A stretch of 6,504 bases of DNA, from positions 1 through 6,504 of the forward strand of contig JANXSB010000501.1 of NCBI GenBank assembly GCA_025352865.1. The letters run 5' to 3'. Under the pieces are notes generated by a model. The model was not told the DNA's origin. It searched no databases and saw only the letters and a program-made list of their open reading frames with translations. This document shows positions 6,457 to 6,504 of the stretch, piece by piece; within the stretch, counting starts at the first letter, position 1; each line of letters opens with the position of its first letter. The DNA is from Chthoniobacter sp. Its GTDB lineage: Bacteria; Verrucomicrobiota; Verrucomicrobiia; Chthoniobacterales; Chthoniobacteraceae. A program made the position numbers and the translations under genes.

Positions 6457-6504
6457 GGTGTCGGTGAGCTGTGACCAAGCAGCCCCTTTGCCACCGCCGC
6501 CATG
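6457..6504 (-). other. Window-edge stretch, in frame with the PrsW-like gene and without a start
   Basis: The 48 bases upstream of the ATG at 6456 contain no stop codon in the protease frame, reading H-G-G-G-G-K-G-A-A-W-S-Q-L-T-D-T. There is no ATG, GTG or TTG in that frame. They may be the 5' leader or part of a longer N-terminus. No promoter or ribosome-binding site is visible. Confidence 0.4.

Overview
This is a GC-rich, gene-dense bacterial window with seven protein-coding genes and almost no intergenic DNA. I see no RNA genes, CRISPR array, insertion sequence or phage gene. The GC bias, the lipobox-bearing lipoproteins and the style of the L,D-transpeptidase and esterase-like proteins suggest a Gram-negative-type envelope. 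Verrucomicrobiota is my best guess for the phylum, but that is an impression from protein style, not a demonstrated assignment. Few starts have a usable Shine-Dalgarno sequence.

Plus strand, 1-3572, is a tight co-directional run: the C-terminal end of an HtrA/Do-like protease (two PDZ domains; its N-terminus lies outside the window), a lipoprotein L,D-transpeptidase of the YkuD family, a secreted alpha/beta-hydrolase-like protein, and a complete glycerol kinase (glpK). Junctions are an overlapping ATGA, a 1-base gap and an 8-base gap, so they are probably cotranscribed. The first three act in the envelope (protein quality control, peptidoglycan cross-linking, unknown hydrolysis). GlpK is cytoplasmic and has no glpF or glpD beside it. 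A separate lipoprotein gene follows at 3628-4122. It carries three copies of a GS-x-EW-x3-VD motif and has no function I recognise.

Minus strand, 4178-6456 or beyond, converges on the plus-strand block. A large PrsW-family intramembrane metalloprotease is followed by a small two-helix membrane protein, joined by an ATGA overlap. The protease has all the expected catalytic motifs plus a roughly 250-residue N-terminal extension (one membrane helix and a TPR-like soluble region). PrsW proteases cleave membrane-bound regulators such as anti-sigma factors in Bacillus, so the coupled small protein is a natural candidate partner or substrate, though nothing in the sequence proves it.

The least explained parts are the PrsW/small-protein pair and the repeat lipoprotein. 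The rest is recognisable housekeeping or envelope biology.
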